Shown: one piece after another, positions 8,766 to 17,700 of the stretch
Layout of the letters: each line of letters opens with the position of its first letter
Position numbering within the stretch: the first letter of the stretch is position 1
Assembly: GCF_001425705.1 (NCBI RefSeq)
Contig: NZ_LMDC01000012.1
Span: forward strand, 375,402 to 439,401
DNA length: 64,000 bases
Direction: 5' to 3'
Origin: Pelomonas sp. Root1217
Lineage (GTDB): Bacteria > Pseudomonadota > Gammaproteobacteria > Burkholderiales > Burkholderiaceae_C
The notes under the pieces: generated by a model
Told to the model about the DNA's origin: nothing
What the model saw: only the letters and a program-made list of their open reading frames with translations
The model's database searches: none
Made by a program: the position numbers and the translations under genes

Positions 8766-8921
8766 GACGCTCGTCCGAATTCGATGGGGAAGGGGCGAAT
8801 TATGCCGAGGGGCTCGCCCAAGGCCGTCAGCAACTCCACGTAGACCGCATCCCGCACCCCGGGGCCCGCACTTCGTCTCTCCACCCGCCGCCCGCCCGAC
8901 GGCCCTCCCTAAGATGAAGCC

Positions 8922-10025
8922 ATGAACTCCTCGGGCACCCCCTCCAGCAACCGCCGCACGAATGCGCGGATGTGGCTGGCCTACGCCGGCGCCTGCGCCC
9001 TGGCCTGGTGCCTGTTCGTGCTGGCCGGCAGCGAGTTCGACCGCGGCCTGGACCCGTTCTGGCTGGCCGTCTACCAGGCCACCACCATGCTGTGGGCGCC
9101 GATGCTGCTGGGCGTCGCCGTCTGGCCCGTCGCGCGCCGCCTGCATGGCACCGACGCCGGCCCGGCCGCGACCGCTCTGGCGCATGCGATGGCGGCGCTG
9201 TCGTTCTCGGCGCTTTGGCAGGCGGGCGAGTTCGCCGTCAACGCCGCCCTGTTTGGCACCGACCATGCCGGCGCCGTGCTGCTGGCCGGCCTGCTGTGGC
9301 GCTCGGTCTGGGGCTTCGTGGTCTACGCCACCATCGCTACCGCTTTCACGGCCGTGCTGCAGTCCCGCGCGGCGCGCTCGGCGGCCGTACATGCCGCCCA
9401 GGCCGAAAGCGCCCTGGCCAAGGCCGAGCTGTCGGCCATCAGCGGCAAGCTGAACCCGCATTTCCTGTTCAACACGCTGAACTCGCTGATCGCGCTGACC
9501 CGCAAGGACCCGGCCGCCGCCGAGGCCTCGCTGCTGAAGTTCTCCTCCATGCTGCGCTATGTGCTGGACACCAAGCGTGGCGCCGAAGACCGGGTCATGC
9601 TGTCCGACGAGATCGATTTCCTGCGCGACTACCTGGCGCTGGAAGCCCTGCGCCTGGGCCCGCGCCTGCGTGTGGACTGGGACCTGGAAGAGCGCGTGAT
9701 GGCCGACGAGCTGCCGCCGCTGACCCTGCAGCCGCTGGTGGAGAACTCCATCCTGCATGCCGTGGCTACCCGCAAGGGCGGCGGCAAGGTGACCATCACC
9801 GCGCGCCGCAATGCGCTCAACTTCGGCCTGGACCTGGCTGTGGCCGATGACGGCCCGGGCTGCGAGCCCGAGGCCCTGGAACCCAAGCCCGGCCAGCGCC
9901 GCGGCGTGGGCCTGGCGGCGCTGAAGAAGCGCTTCGCCTTGGACTACGACGGCCAGGCCCGCCTGCGCATCCACACCGCTCCCGGCGCGGGATTTCGCGT
10001 CGACCTCTTCATTCCCCAGACATGA
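8922..10025 (+). CDS. LytS/AlgZ-type sensor histidine kinase
   Basis: Membrane histidine kinase of 367 residues. About four hydrophobic segments lie within residues 18-145, followed by a short coiled linker. The phospho-acceptor H180 sits in [13 protein letters not shown], the signature of the His_kinase family. The C-terminal ATPase domain has [11 protein letters not shown] (N box) and VADDGPG (G1), and ends RVDLFIPQT. There is no large extracellular sensor domain. Its stop overlaps the response-regulator start in an ATGA, so kinase and regulator are coupled. A TAAGAT hexamer at 8910-8915 lies very close to the ATG, so the transcript may have little or no leader. Confidence 0.93.
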   Translation: MNSSGTPSSNRRTNARMWLAYAGACALAWCLFVLAGSEFDRGLDPFWLAVYQATTMLWAPMLLGVAVWPVARRLHGTDAGPAATALAHAMAALSFSALWQAGEFAVNAALFGTDHAGAVLLAGLLWRSVWGFVVYATIATAFTAVLQSRAARSAAVHAAQAESALAKAELSAISGKLNPHFLFNTLNSLIALTRKDPAAAEASLLKFSSMLRYVLDTKRGAEDRVMLSDEIDFLRDYLALEALRLGPRLRVDWDLEERVMADELPPLTLQPLVENSILHAVATRKGGGKVTITARRNALNFGLDLAVADDGPGCEPEALEPKPGQRRGVGLAALKKRFALDYDGQARLRIHTAPGAGFRVDLFIPQT

Positions 10026-10765
10026 ACACCACGACCGTCCTGATCGCCGAAGACGAACACCTGGCCGCCGAGGCGCTGGCCGACTGGGTCAAGGCCACGC
10101 CGGGCCTGCAGTTGGTGGCTGTCTGTGAAGACGGCGACGACGCGCTGGCCCAGATCCGCGCGCTCAAGCCCGCCCTGGTGCTGACCGACATCCAGATGCC
10201 AGGCCTGACGGGGTTGCAGGTGGTGCAGGCCCTGCAAGGCGAGGCCCACCAGCCGCGCATCATCTTCACGACGGCCTACGACCAGCACGCGCTGACGGCC
10301 TTCGAGCTGCATGCGGTGGATTACCTGCTCAAGCCCTTCTCGCGCGAGCGCTTCGACGAGGCCATCAGCCATGTGCTGCGGGACGCATCGCCCAGCCCGG
10401 CCGATGTGGCGCAGGCCTTGGGCGCGCCGGCCGATGCGCCGCTTACGCGCCTTTTGGTGCGCGACCAGGGCAAGATCTTCCCGCTGCAGGTGGACGCCAT
10501 CGAGTGCCTGCGCTCCGACAACAAGTACACCGCCATCACCAGCAAGGGCCGCAGCTTCCTCGTGCGCCTGCCCATCGCCGACTTCGAGACGCGGCTGGAC
10601 CCGGCGAAGTTCCTGCGCGTGCAGCGCGGCTGCATCGTCAACCTGGATTTCGTCGAGAGCATGACCCCGGACGAGAACTCGCAACTCGTCGTGCAGCTGC
10701 GTGACGGCACGCGCATCACGGCCAACCGCGAGGTGTCCAAGATGTTGAGGGAGCAGTCGCTATGA
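10022..10765 (+). CDS. LytTR-family response regulator
   Basis: A 247-residue regulator. The receiver domain occupies residues 1-120 with acidic E10/D11, phospho-acceptor D56 (VLTDIQMPG) and K106 region [11 protein letters not shown]. The LytTR DNA-binding domain spans residues 140-247 ([20 protein letters not shown], then [15 protein letters not shown]). It is the partner of the upstream kinase, with ATGA overlaps at both ends. LytTR proteins bind direct repeats upstream of cell-surface genes. The coupled GIN-domain gene is the obvious co-regulated product. Confidence 0.95.
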   Translation: MNTTTVLIAEDEHLAAEALADWVKATPGLQLVAVCEDGDDALAQIRALKPALVLTDIQMPGLTGLQVVQALQGEAHQPRIIFTTAYDQHALTAFELHAVDYLLKPFSRERFDEAISHVLRDASPSPADVAQALGAPADAPLTRLLVRDQGKIFPLQVDAIECLRSDNKYTAITSKGRSFLVRLPIADFETRLDPAKFLRVQRGCIVNLDFVESMTPDENSQLVVQLRDGTRITANREVSKMLREQSL

Positions 10766-11661
10766 AGACCGCCACCTGGAAGAAGCGCTTCCTGCCAGCG
10801 TTGCTGCTGGCAGCCGTGGGCCTGGCGCAAGCCCAGTCCCACCCGCATCCGCATCCCACGCCAGCGACGCCCCCCACTCCCGCCACACCGGCGACACCAG
10901 CGACGCCGGCAACTCCGCCAACGCCGGCCACACCAGCAACGCCGGCCACTCCGCCAACGCCGGCGACGCCGGCTACTCCTGCGACGCCCCCGACGCCGGC
11001 CACTCCGGCCACCCCGGCAATGCCCGGCCGCATCTACGCTCCCGGCTCATTCGACCGCCTGGAGCTGGCCGGCGCGGCGCGTGTCATCCTCGTGCAGGGC
11101 GAGCGCGACCAGTGCTTCATCGCCGGCGACGCCGAGGTGCAGAAGAGCGTCGAGGTCGAGCTCGCGGACCGCCAGCTCGTCATTCGCCCGACCGGTGGCT
11201 GGAAGTTCTGGCACAGCCAAAAGCTGTTCGTGCAAGTGGAGATGCGCCAGCTCAAGGGGCTGTCACTGTCTGGGGCCAGCGACGTGCACGCGCCCTTGCC
11301 CCTGCGCACCGACCAGCTCAAGCTCTTCATCAGCGGCGCAGGCGTGGCGCGGCTGGACCAGCTGCAGGCCAAGCAGCTCACCTTTGTCATCTCCGGCGCT
11401 GGCGACGGCCAGTTGGGCGGCCGTGTCGACGACCTGGCACTGCAGATCTCCGGCAAGGGCAAGGTCGTGGCGGACAAGCTGCAGGCCCAGCGGGCGCGCG
11501 TCAACGTCAGCGGCATCGGCAATGTCGTGCTGTGGGTAACGGACGACCTCGCGGCCCACATCTCGGGCATCGGGTCGGTGGACTACTTCGGCAACCCTTC
11601 GGTGCAGCGCTCGGTGTCGGGCATGGGCTCGATCAGCGCCCGCGGTGAGAAGCGCAACTAG
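10762..11661 (+). CDS. Secreted GIN-domain (DUF2807) protein with Thr-Pro-Ala repeat stalk
   Basis: A 299-residue exported protein. The signal peptide is residues 1-24 (LPALLLAAVGLAQAQ). Residues 33-86 are a repeat of TPATP/TPPTP units, probably an extended stalk. Residues 90-299 form a head GIN domain, a putative auto-transporter adhesin beta-helix (FDRLELAGAARVILVQGE, LSLSGASDV, VSGIGNVVLWV). The end, GMGSISARGEKRN, matches a small relic at 14609-14635. It is translationally coupled to the LytTR regulator by ATGA, so it may be both output and feedback partner of the two-component system (inference). Periplasmic or outer-surface localisation is likely; function is unknown. Confidence 0.88.
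   Translation: MKTATWKKRFLPALLLAAVGLAQAQSHPHPHPTPATPPTPATPATPATPATPPTPATPATPATPPTPATPATPATPPTPATPATPAMPGRIYAPGSFDRLELAGAARVILVQGERDQCFIAGDAEVQKSVEVELADRQLVIRPTGGWKFWHSQKLFVQVEMRQLKGLSLSGASDVHAPLPLRTDQLKLFISGAGVARLDQLQAKQLTFVISGAGDGQLGGRVDDLALQISGKGKVVADKLQAQRARVNVSGIGNVVLWVTDDLAAHISGIGSVDYFGNPSVQRSVSGMGSISARGEKRN
10858..11019 (+). repeat. Minisatellite of 9-bp-type units coding Thr-Pro-Ala
   Basis: About 18 three-codon units of the form ACG-CCG-GCN or ACN-CCN-CCN in tandem, in frame within the GIN-domain gene. Unit length is a multiple of three, so slippage would change the stalk length without breaking the frame. It is not CRISPR-like because there are no spacers. Confidence 0.9.
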
Positions 11662-11715
11662 GGTTTTGACAAGCAGGCTTGGTGCCGCGAGCGCCGCGCC
11701 AGCCAGTGAGCTTCG

Positions 11716-13026
11716 CTACCGGATCGTTGACCGCCGAGGCTTGGCCGCGGGCATCGGAGGCGACATGGCAATCAGTGCATCTGCCCTGTACTCACTGTGA
11801 GCCGAGAAGGCGCCGGCCGTGACCTCAATGTCTGCGCTGGAAATGCCCGCTGCACGGGCAACGTCGCGCCACTGGTCGACCACGGTCGCCACCTCTTCGA
11901 CGATGGCGCCTGCCTCGGCGTCTGTGAGCCGATAAAACGCAGCCGTCGACCGCACCGCGCGCATGCTCGGGCGGTTGTCGACATCGTCGATGTTGAGCAC
12001 ATGCTCCGCCTTGTCGACGTTCGGGTTGACATCGAAGGCAGGAGACAGCCTCCAGCCGTCTTTGCCGAGCAGGAACCCGTGATTGCGCAGGTGATCGTCT
12101 CGATTGCCGACGGCGACATTGAAAGCGACCCGACGGAACAGCTGCTTGAGGTCGCTGGCGACGTATGCAGGGTCTCCGCCGGCACTCAGGAATTGGGCGA
12201 GCTCAAGGTAGCTCGCGCCCTCACTCTGTTCCCGCCGGAGCAGCGTCATGGCGGATGCATAGAAATGCCGCTTGCCATTCGCGCGGTCGAATCGCTGGAC
12301 GCAGAAGGTGTGGAACTCGCTGTTCAACCTGACCGCGCGGGCGGCTGGAACGCTGACGCCGGCCCTCTCGGCCATGGTGTGGACGGCGGCCTCCCAGGCG
12401 CCTACGTCTCGGTCATCGTCACGCGATGGGAATTTCCCGATCCAGAGCGAGCCGTCCTGCTCGGCGAAGTTCGCTTTCGGCCTGGCCCCGCCCAATGAAG
12501 CGCCTGGCGCCACCAGCACGGCCAGCCACCGACGCAGCGCGTCCAGATCGTCGATGCGCTTGCTCGTCAGTAACGTGGCCACCGCCTCGAGCTCGCGCAG
12601 GTTGGTCACCGGAGGTGCCGCCATCTTTTCAGCGCCGAGGAATTCATCGGTGCCCTCCAGGCGGAATCGCAGCCCGCCTTGACGCGTGAAATCCTGAACG
12701 CCGATCAGAAAGTCCCAGGCATAGAGATTCCGGGGCATTCGGCCTTCGTCCTTGGCCTGCAGAGCTTCTCGTCGCTTCAGGAGCGTTTGGCCCCAGCGGT
12801 CCGGGGACGAGTCCAGGAAGATGCCGAAGTTGCCCAGCTCTGGCTTCGGAAAGTAGGGCTGGTCGCCGAGAGACAAATCGGGGTCGACCGAAAAAGCCAC
12901 CGGGTCTTTCAGCCAGTCCCGCTCGTAGACGAAACGGACCTGGCCGCGATCATGAGACAGGGTGCCTATACGCCGCGCGTCGTCAAGATCGCAGTCGAGC
13001 CAGACCTCCAGGTTCGAGCCGCTCAT
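11716..13026 (-). CDS. hipA: HipA-type serine/threonine kinase toxin
   Basis: A 436-residue HipA-family kinase. In characterised members it phosphorylates aminoacyl-tRNA synthetases or other targets and halts growth. The N-terminal subdomain includes FGIFLDSSPDRWGQTLLKRR. The kinase core has GARPKANF with its nucleotide-binding Lys, the catalytic loop VGNRDDHLRNHGF and the metal motif LSPAFDVNPN. The start at ATG 13026 overlaps the antitoxin stop (TGATG), so translation is coupled. A TTG one codon earlier is possible. HipB is encoded upstream, the usual order. Confidence 0.94.
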   Translation of the reverse strand: MSGSNLEVWLDCDLDDARRIGTLSHDRGQVRFVYERDWLKDPVAFSVDPDLSLGDQPYFPKPELGNFGIFLDSSPDRWGQTLLKRREALQAKDEGRMPRNLYAWDFLIGVQDFTRQGGLRFRLEGTDEFLGAEKMAAPPVTNLRELEAVATLLTSKRIDDLDALRRWLAVLVAPGASLGGARPKANFAEQDGSLWIGKFPSRDDDRDVGAWEAAVHTMAERAGVSVPAARAVRLNSEFHTFCVQRFDRANGKRHFYASAMTLLRREQSEGASYLELAQFLSAGGDPAYVASDLKQLFRRVAFNVAVGNRDDHLRNHGFLLGKDGWRLSPAFDVNPNVDKAEHVLNIDDVDNRPSMRAVRSTAAFYRLTDAEAGAIVEEVATVVDQWRDVARAAGISSADIEVTAGAFSAHSEYRADALIAMSPPMPAAKPRRSTIR

Positions 13027-13367
13027 CAAGATCCTCTCGGCGGGGACGCGGGCATGGCGCCGCGCTTTCGAGCAGGCTTGGGCTCCAATGCCAGGTCTTG
13101 AAGCTTGCGGCCCACCTGGTCGTCGGCCGCGAGCGACTCAATGTCCTTCTCGAGGCCCAGTACGGCGAGCACCCTCAGATAGGTCCCAAGCGTCGCGCCC
13201 GGATCGCCAGCTTCCACGTTGTAAAGGGAGGAACGCGAGATGCCGGCCCGTAGCGCAACGGTCGTGGAGCTGAACTTGCGGCGCAGCCGCGCCAGGCGCA
13301 GCCGCTCGCCAAGAGCAGCGAGAAGACGCTGCTCCTGGGGGAAAACGACCGGCGGTTTGCTGGGCAT
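13026..13367 (-). CDS. hipB: HipB-type XRE-family antitoxin
   Basis: A 113-residue DNA-binding antitoxin. The helix-turn-helix lies at about residues 20-75 (LGERLRLARLRRKFSST, then LRAGISRSSLYNVEAGD), the XRE/Cro type. The Lys/Arg/Pro-rich tail (KPARKRGAMPASPPRGS) may be the segment that inserts into or binds HipA. It is expected to neutralise HipA and repress its own promoter. The promoter region just upstream is AT-rich and has nested inverted repeats. Confidence 0.93.
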   Translation of the reverse strand: MPSKPPVVFPQEQRLLAALGERLRLARLRRKFSSTTVALRAGISRSSLYNVEAGDPGATLGTYLRVLAVLGLEKDIESLAADDQVGRKLQDLALEPKPARKRGAMPASPPRGS

Positions 13368-13388
13368 TGGACAGGTAATCCGGTTCGA

Positions 13389-13439
13389 AAATGTCCACCA
13401 TTATGAACATTTCCGCAGCCGTTTGTACAACATGGTGGA
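13389..13439. promoter_or_regulatory. Inverted repeats upstream of hipBA, candidate HipB operators
   Basis: Two interleaved inverted repeats lie upstream of hipB. AAATGT (13389-13394) pairs with ACATTT (13407-13412), with a 12-bp spacer. TCCACCAT (13394-13401) pairs with ATGGTGGA (13432-13439), with a 30-bp spacer. The stretch is AT-rich against its surroundings. E. coli HipB binds paired inverted repeats upstream of its operon, so autoregulation here is likely. Confidence 0.55.
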
Positions 13440-13573
13440 TTGGTGCCATTCAGCACTCAAGCGTTGGGCATGACCTGGCGCCCGCAATGGCGCCTACCGC
13501 GTCGGGCTGCGGGTCGGGATCTGCAAAAGCCGGGTTCAAGCGAAGCAGCCAGCCATCCGGCTGGCAAACGCGA

Positions 13574-14473
13574 CTACAGCGGGTGGGCTCGGGCGACGGA
13601 CCGGCACCGCCACGCCGCCAGCAGGCCACCCAGGGACATCAGCCACAGCGAGGACGGCTCCGGCACCGGAGCAAAGGACTGGGCCCAGTTCAGCCCCGAG
13701 GGCGACGTGATCGTGAACAGCGACATGTCCGCCGGCACGTACAGGCCGGTGTTGGGGTCGAGCAGCGAGATCGCCGAGATGCCGTTCCAGTACGAAGAGT
13801 GGCCGAAATCGGCAGTGACCGAGGCTGCTTCGCTGGTGCTGCATTGCGGGTCGCTCAAGCAGTCGATCTTGCCCGCAGACACCGTCAGCCGCTCCGTGAA
13901 GGTGAAGGGCGTGCCCAGCGTGATGGTGATTTTGATGTTGTGGATGCCCGAGTAGTACAGCGGGCCGCCGGCCACGGCGCTGACGAAGTCGACTGGGAAC
14001 CCGCCCGGGAATGCAGGGTCGGAGTGGGCGCCCCAGCTGCCGAGGAAACCGGCTCCGTTCAAAGAGAAGTTCACCGAGGAATAGCCGCCCCCGGTCGGGT
14101 CGATCATGCCTTGCAGCGTGACACCCATGGTGACGCGCGCCTGCGTACCGTTGAGACCGGCCGAGCTGATCGTGATGTCCTCCCCGTACGCGCCTTCGGC
14201 AAAGGCGGTGCCCAGGTGGTTGCCGGCGCCGGCGAAGCTGGAGGCGTAGAGCTTGATGACACCCAGGGCCACCGACGCATCAGCCGTGCCGCCGGCGCCG
14301 TTGCCGGCGGCCGATGACGAGGCGCTGAACGTGCCGCTGTCGAAATCGTCCACGGGCGGGTCGAATTGCGTGCCAAGCGCGCTGGCCGACGTCCTGGCGA
14401 TGGTCGAGCCTGCGGATGCTGCGAAGGCGCAGCTAAGGGCGGTCAGGCCCACCAGAAGATGCCGGAATTTCAT
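13574..14473 (-). CDS. PEP-CTERM sorting-domain protein
   Basis: A 299-residue exported protein. The signal peptide is residues 1-21 (LVGLTALSCAFAASA). A Ser/Thr/Gly/Ala-rich beta body follows. The C-terminal sorting tail is VPEPSSLWLMSLGGLLAAW followed by arginines, the substrate signal for exosortase. The segment ADFGHSSYWNGI before the tail is echoed in two other PEP-CTERM proteins in this window (21918 and 23089), so the three are paralogues. A CCCTAGG element lies about 90 bp upstream of its start. No exosortase gene is in the window. Confidence 0.9.
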   Translation of the reverse strand: MKFRHLLVGLTALSCAFAASAGSTIARTSASALGTQFDPPVDDFDSGTFSASSSAAGNGAGGTADASVALGVIKLYASSFAGAGNHLGTAFAEGAYGEDITISSAGLNGTQARVTMGVTLQGMIDPTGGGYSSVNFSLNGAGFLGSWGAHSDPAFPGGFPVDFVSAVAGGPLYYSGIHNIKITITLGTPFTFTERLTVSAGKIDCLSDPQCSTSEAASVTADFGHSSYWNGISAISLLDPNTGLYVPADMSLFTITSPSGLNWAQSFAPVPEPSSLWLMSLGGLLAAWRCRSVARAHPL

Positions 14474-14562
14474 GAAGCCACTCCTTGACCGCCCGGCGAA
14501 CTGCGGGCCGAGGCTTTTCTACGCCTGCGCTTGGGGAGGGTCAATCGATGCGGCGCCGATCC

Positions 14563-14569
14563 CCCTAGG
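14563..14569 (-). promoter_or_regulatory. CCTAGGG element upstream of PEP-CTERM gene
   Basis: On the minus strand the sequence reads TCCTAGGGGGATC, about 90 bp before the ATG at 14473. The same CTAGGG core precedes the PEP-CTERM genes at 35542 and 54340. CTAG is normally rare in GC-rich proteobacterial DNA. Confidence 0.4.
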
Positions 14570-14608
14570 ACGGCGAGCTACCTATTGATGACGAGCCGCG
14601 TCGAACAT

Positions 14609-14635
14609 GGTTCGATCAGCGCGCGCGGCGAGAAG
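14609..14635 (+). pseudogene. C-terminal relic of a second GIN-domain (DUF2807) gene
   Basis: Read in the frame GGT TCG ATC, these 27 bases encode GSISARGEK, identical to the end of the GIN-domain protein at 11626-11652. The two stretches differ at 3 of 27 bases, all third codon positions, so they are related as protein-coding sequence. No upstream GIN domain remains in frame. It looks like the stump of a duplicated gene. Confidence 0.5.
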
Positions 14636-14645
14636 AAACCTTCCG

Positions 14646-14673
14646 TGGACAGCCGCCGATCGCTGCCTAAACT
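14646..14673 (+). promoter_or_regulatory. Candidate sigma-70 promoter for the alpha-2-macroglobulin gene
   Basis: TGGACA (14646-14651) and TAAACT (14668-14673) are separated by 16 bp. The transcript would start near 14680, leaving a leader of about 20 nt that contains the GGGGAGG ribosome site. The hexamers match 5/6 and 4/6 consensus positions. Confidence 0.4.
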
Positions 14674-14700
14674 CCTCGCCAAATTGCGGGGAGGAATTCC

Positions 14701-17700
14701 ATGGTTGCGTGGAAGAAGGCCGTCACGGCCCTGGTGGGTGTGGTGGCGGTGGTGGGCGGTGGCTGGTGGGCGTCGCAAAGGCTCGGGCAACCGGCCCTGC
14801 CCAGCAGCGTCGAGATCGGCGGCGAGCAGGCGGCCTTTGCGCTGCTGGACTGCAAGGCCCGCCTCTTCGACGGCTCGCCGGCCATCGCGCTGAGCTTCAC
14901 GCAGCCGCTGGACAGTAAGCAGGACTTCGGCGCCCTCGTCACCGCCCAGGAAGGCGCCGCCCCGACCACCACCGACGGCAAGAAGGTCGCGCCGCCCGAC
15001 GCCAGCTTCAAGCCGGTGGCCGCCCGCTGGGTGCTGGGCGACAACCCGCGCGTGCTCTATCTGCCCTTCGTGACGCCGGACCGGAGCTTTCGCTTCGCGT
15101 TCAACGCCCAACTGGGCGCGCGCTCGGGCGCCAAGCTGGCGACGGCGCAGGCCTGCGAAGCGGTCAGCGAGGCCATGCCCGACGCCTACTACTTCGCCAG
15201 CCGCGGCCTGGTGCTGCCGGCCGGCCAGAACGGCGGCCTGCCGGTCGTGACCATCAACACGCCCGAAGTGGACGTGCAGTTCCTGCGCATCAAGCCCGCC
15301 TCGCTGCCGGCCTTCCTGGAGCAGGTCAGCGGCCGGCGCGAGCGCAACGCCAACTCCGGCGAGGAAGACGGCGAGGGCGGCTACTACTACGACGGCTACA
15401 GCGACAACCAGCGGCGTATGAAGGGCACCGTGGGCGGCTGGGTGCTGGACGAGCTGCGCGCCATGAGCGACAGCGTCTACCTCGGCCGCTTCACGACCGA
15501 TGCGCGGCCCAACCGCCGCAACGTCAGCTTCCTGCCCGTGGAGGGCATCAAGGAGCTGCAGGAGCCGGGCATCTACGTGGCCATCATGAACCAGCCCGGC
15601 CGCTTCGGCTGGGACTACCAGGTCACGCACTACTACGTCACCGACATCGGCCTGCACCTGCGCCGGCATGCGGCGCAGACGGACGTGTTCGCCACCTCGC
15701 TGAAGAGCGGCAGCGCGCTGTCCGGCGTGGAGCTCAGCCTCGTCGACGAAGGCGGCAAGGCGCTGGCCCAGGCCCAGACCGACAGCGACGGCCATGCCGT
15801 GTTCACCGGCAGCAGCGACAAGGCCCGCGCCGTGCTGGCACGCCGCGGCAAGGAGATGTCGGTGCTGTCGCTGCGCGATGCGGCGCTGGACCTGAGCGAG
15901 TTCGACGCCACCGGCCACCCGTCGCGCAGCAACAAGCTCTTCGTCTACGCCGGCCGCGACCTGTACCGGCCGGGTGAGTCCTTCCAGGTGTCGGTGCTGG
16001 CGCGCGACGCCGACGGCAAGCCGCTGCCCAAGCCCTTGCCCATTACGCTGACGGTGAAGAAGCCCGACGGTAGCAAGCTCGCCGAGCAGCTGGTGCAACC
16101 CGGCAAGACCGGCACCGGCTACTACCAGCAGAGCATCACGCTGCCCGCCGATGCGCCCACCGGCGGCTGGACCATCCAGGCCCGCGTCGACCCCGGGGCC
16201 AAGCAGCCCGACACGCAATGGGCCTTCAAGGTCGAGGAGTTTCTGCCCGAGCGCATGAAGCTCACGCTGACGGCGCCCGAGGGCACGCTGACCGGCAGCG
16301 ACGGCATCACGGTGCAGGCCCAGGGCGACTATCTCTACGGTGCACCCGCCGCGGGCAACCGGCTGCAGGGCAGCGCCTATTCCGAGCGCCTCCTGATGCC
16401 GCTGCCCACCAAGCTGCCGGGCTTCATCTTTGGCGACCTCGCCGACGACAAGGCCAGGAACCGGCAGGACCTGGAAGAGCAGGAGCTGGATGCCGAAGGC
16501 AAGGCCAGCATGGCCATCGCAACGGTGTTTGGCGAGCGCAAGTCGCCGATGCGCATCAAGGCCGCCTTCAGCCTGCTGGAGAGCGGCGGCCGGCCGGTCG
16601 TGCGCACGCTGGAGCGCAGCTGGTGGCCGGCGCCCGTGCTGGTCGGCGTGCGGCCGCTGTTCGATCGCAATGTGTCGCCCGAGAACGGCCTGGCGGAGTT
16701 CGAGCTGGCGCGCGTGGACGCGACCGGCGCCTTCAAGCCGGCCAAGGAAGTGCAGCTCAAGCTCATCTACGAGGAGCGCCAGTGGTATTGGCGTTATGAC
16801 GACGGTCGCGGCTGGAACTCGGGCTTCAACGTCAACGAGGAACTGGTGGAGGCGCGCACGCTGGCGCTGACGCAGCGCACCAAGATCGCCTTGCCCGTGC
16901 GCTGGGGCCGCTACCGCCTGGAGGTGATGGACCCCGACACCGGCCTGGCGCTGCGCTACGGCTTCTATGCCGGCTATGGCGCGCAGGATGCCGACGACAT
17001 GGGCAACCGGCCGGACCGCGTGCAGCTCAAGCTGCAGGGCGCGCCCTTCAAGCCGGGCGACGTCGCCAAGCTGGCCATCAAGCCGCCGCATGACGGCGAG
17101 GCCATCGTCACGGTGGAAGGCGACCGCGTGTTGTGGACCAAGCGCATCGGCGTGAAGGCCAGTGGCACGGATATCGACATCCCGGTCGATGCGAGCTGGG
17201 CGCGCCACGACCTCTATGTGACGGTCGCCGCCTTCCGCCCGGGCAGCCAGGGCGACAAGGTGACGCCGGCGCGGGCGCTCGGCCTGGTGCACCTGCCGCT
17301 CAACCGCGAAGACCGCAAGGCCAAGGTGGCGCTGACCGTGCCGGCCAAGACGCAGCCGTCGGTGCCGCTGCCCATCACCGTCAAGGTGCCGCAGCTCGCG
17401 GGCAAGCCGGCCATCGTCACCGTGTCCGCCGTGGATGTGGGCATCCTGAACATCACCAACTACAAGACGCCCGACCCGCAGGACTTCTTCTTCGGCAAGC
17501 ACCGCTACGGTGCCGACATGCTGGACCTCTACGGCCGCCTGATCGAGAAGATGGAAGGCAACACGGCCAAGCAGCGCTTCGGCGGCGACGCCGGCAAGCG
17601 CGACACGCAGAGCATGCCGCGCAAGGTGCTGCTGGTGGACCTGTTCAGCGGGCCGGTGCAGCTCGATGCCAAGGGCGAAGCAACTGTCCAACTGAAGCTG

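Noticed and set aside
10858..11019. CRISPR-like repeat array
   Set aside because: The units are short, directly adjacent coding repeats with no spacers, in frame within a gene.
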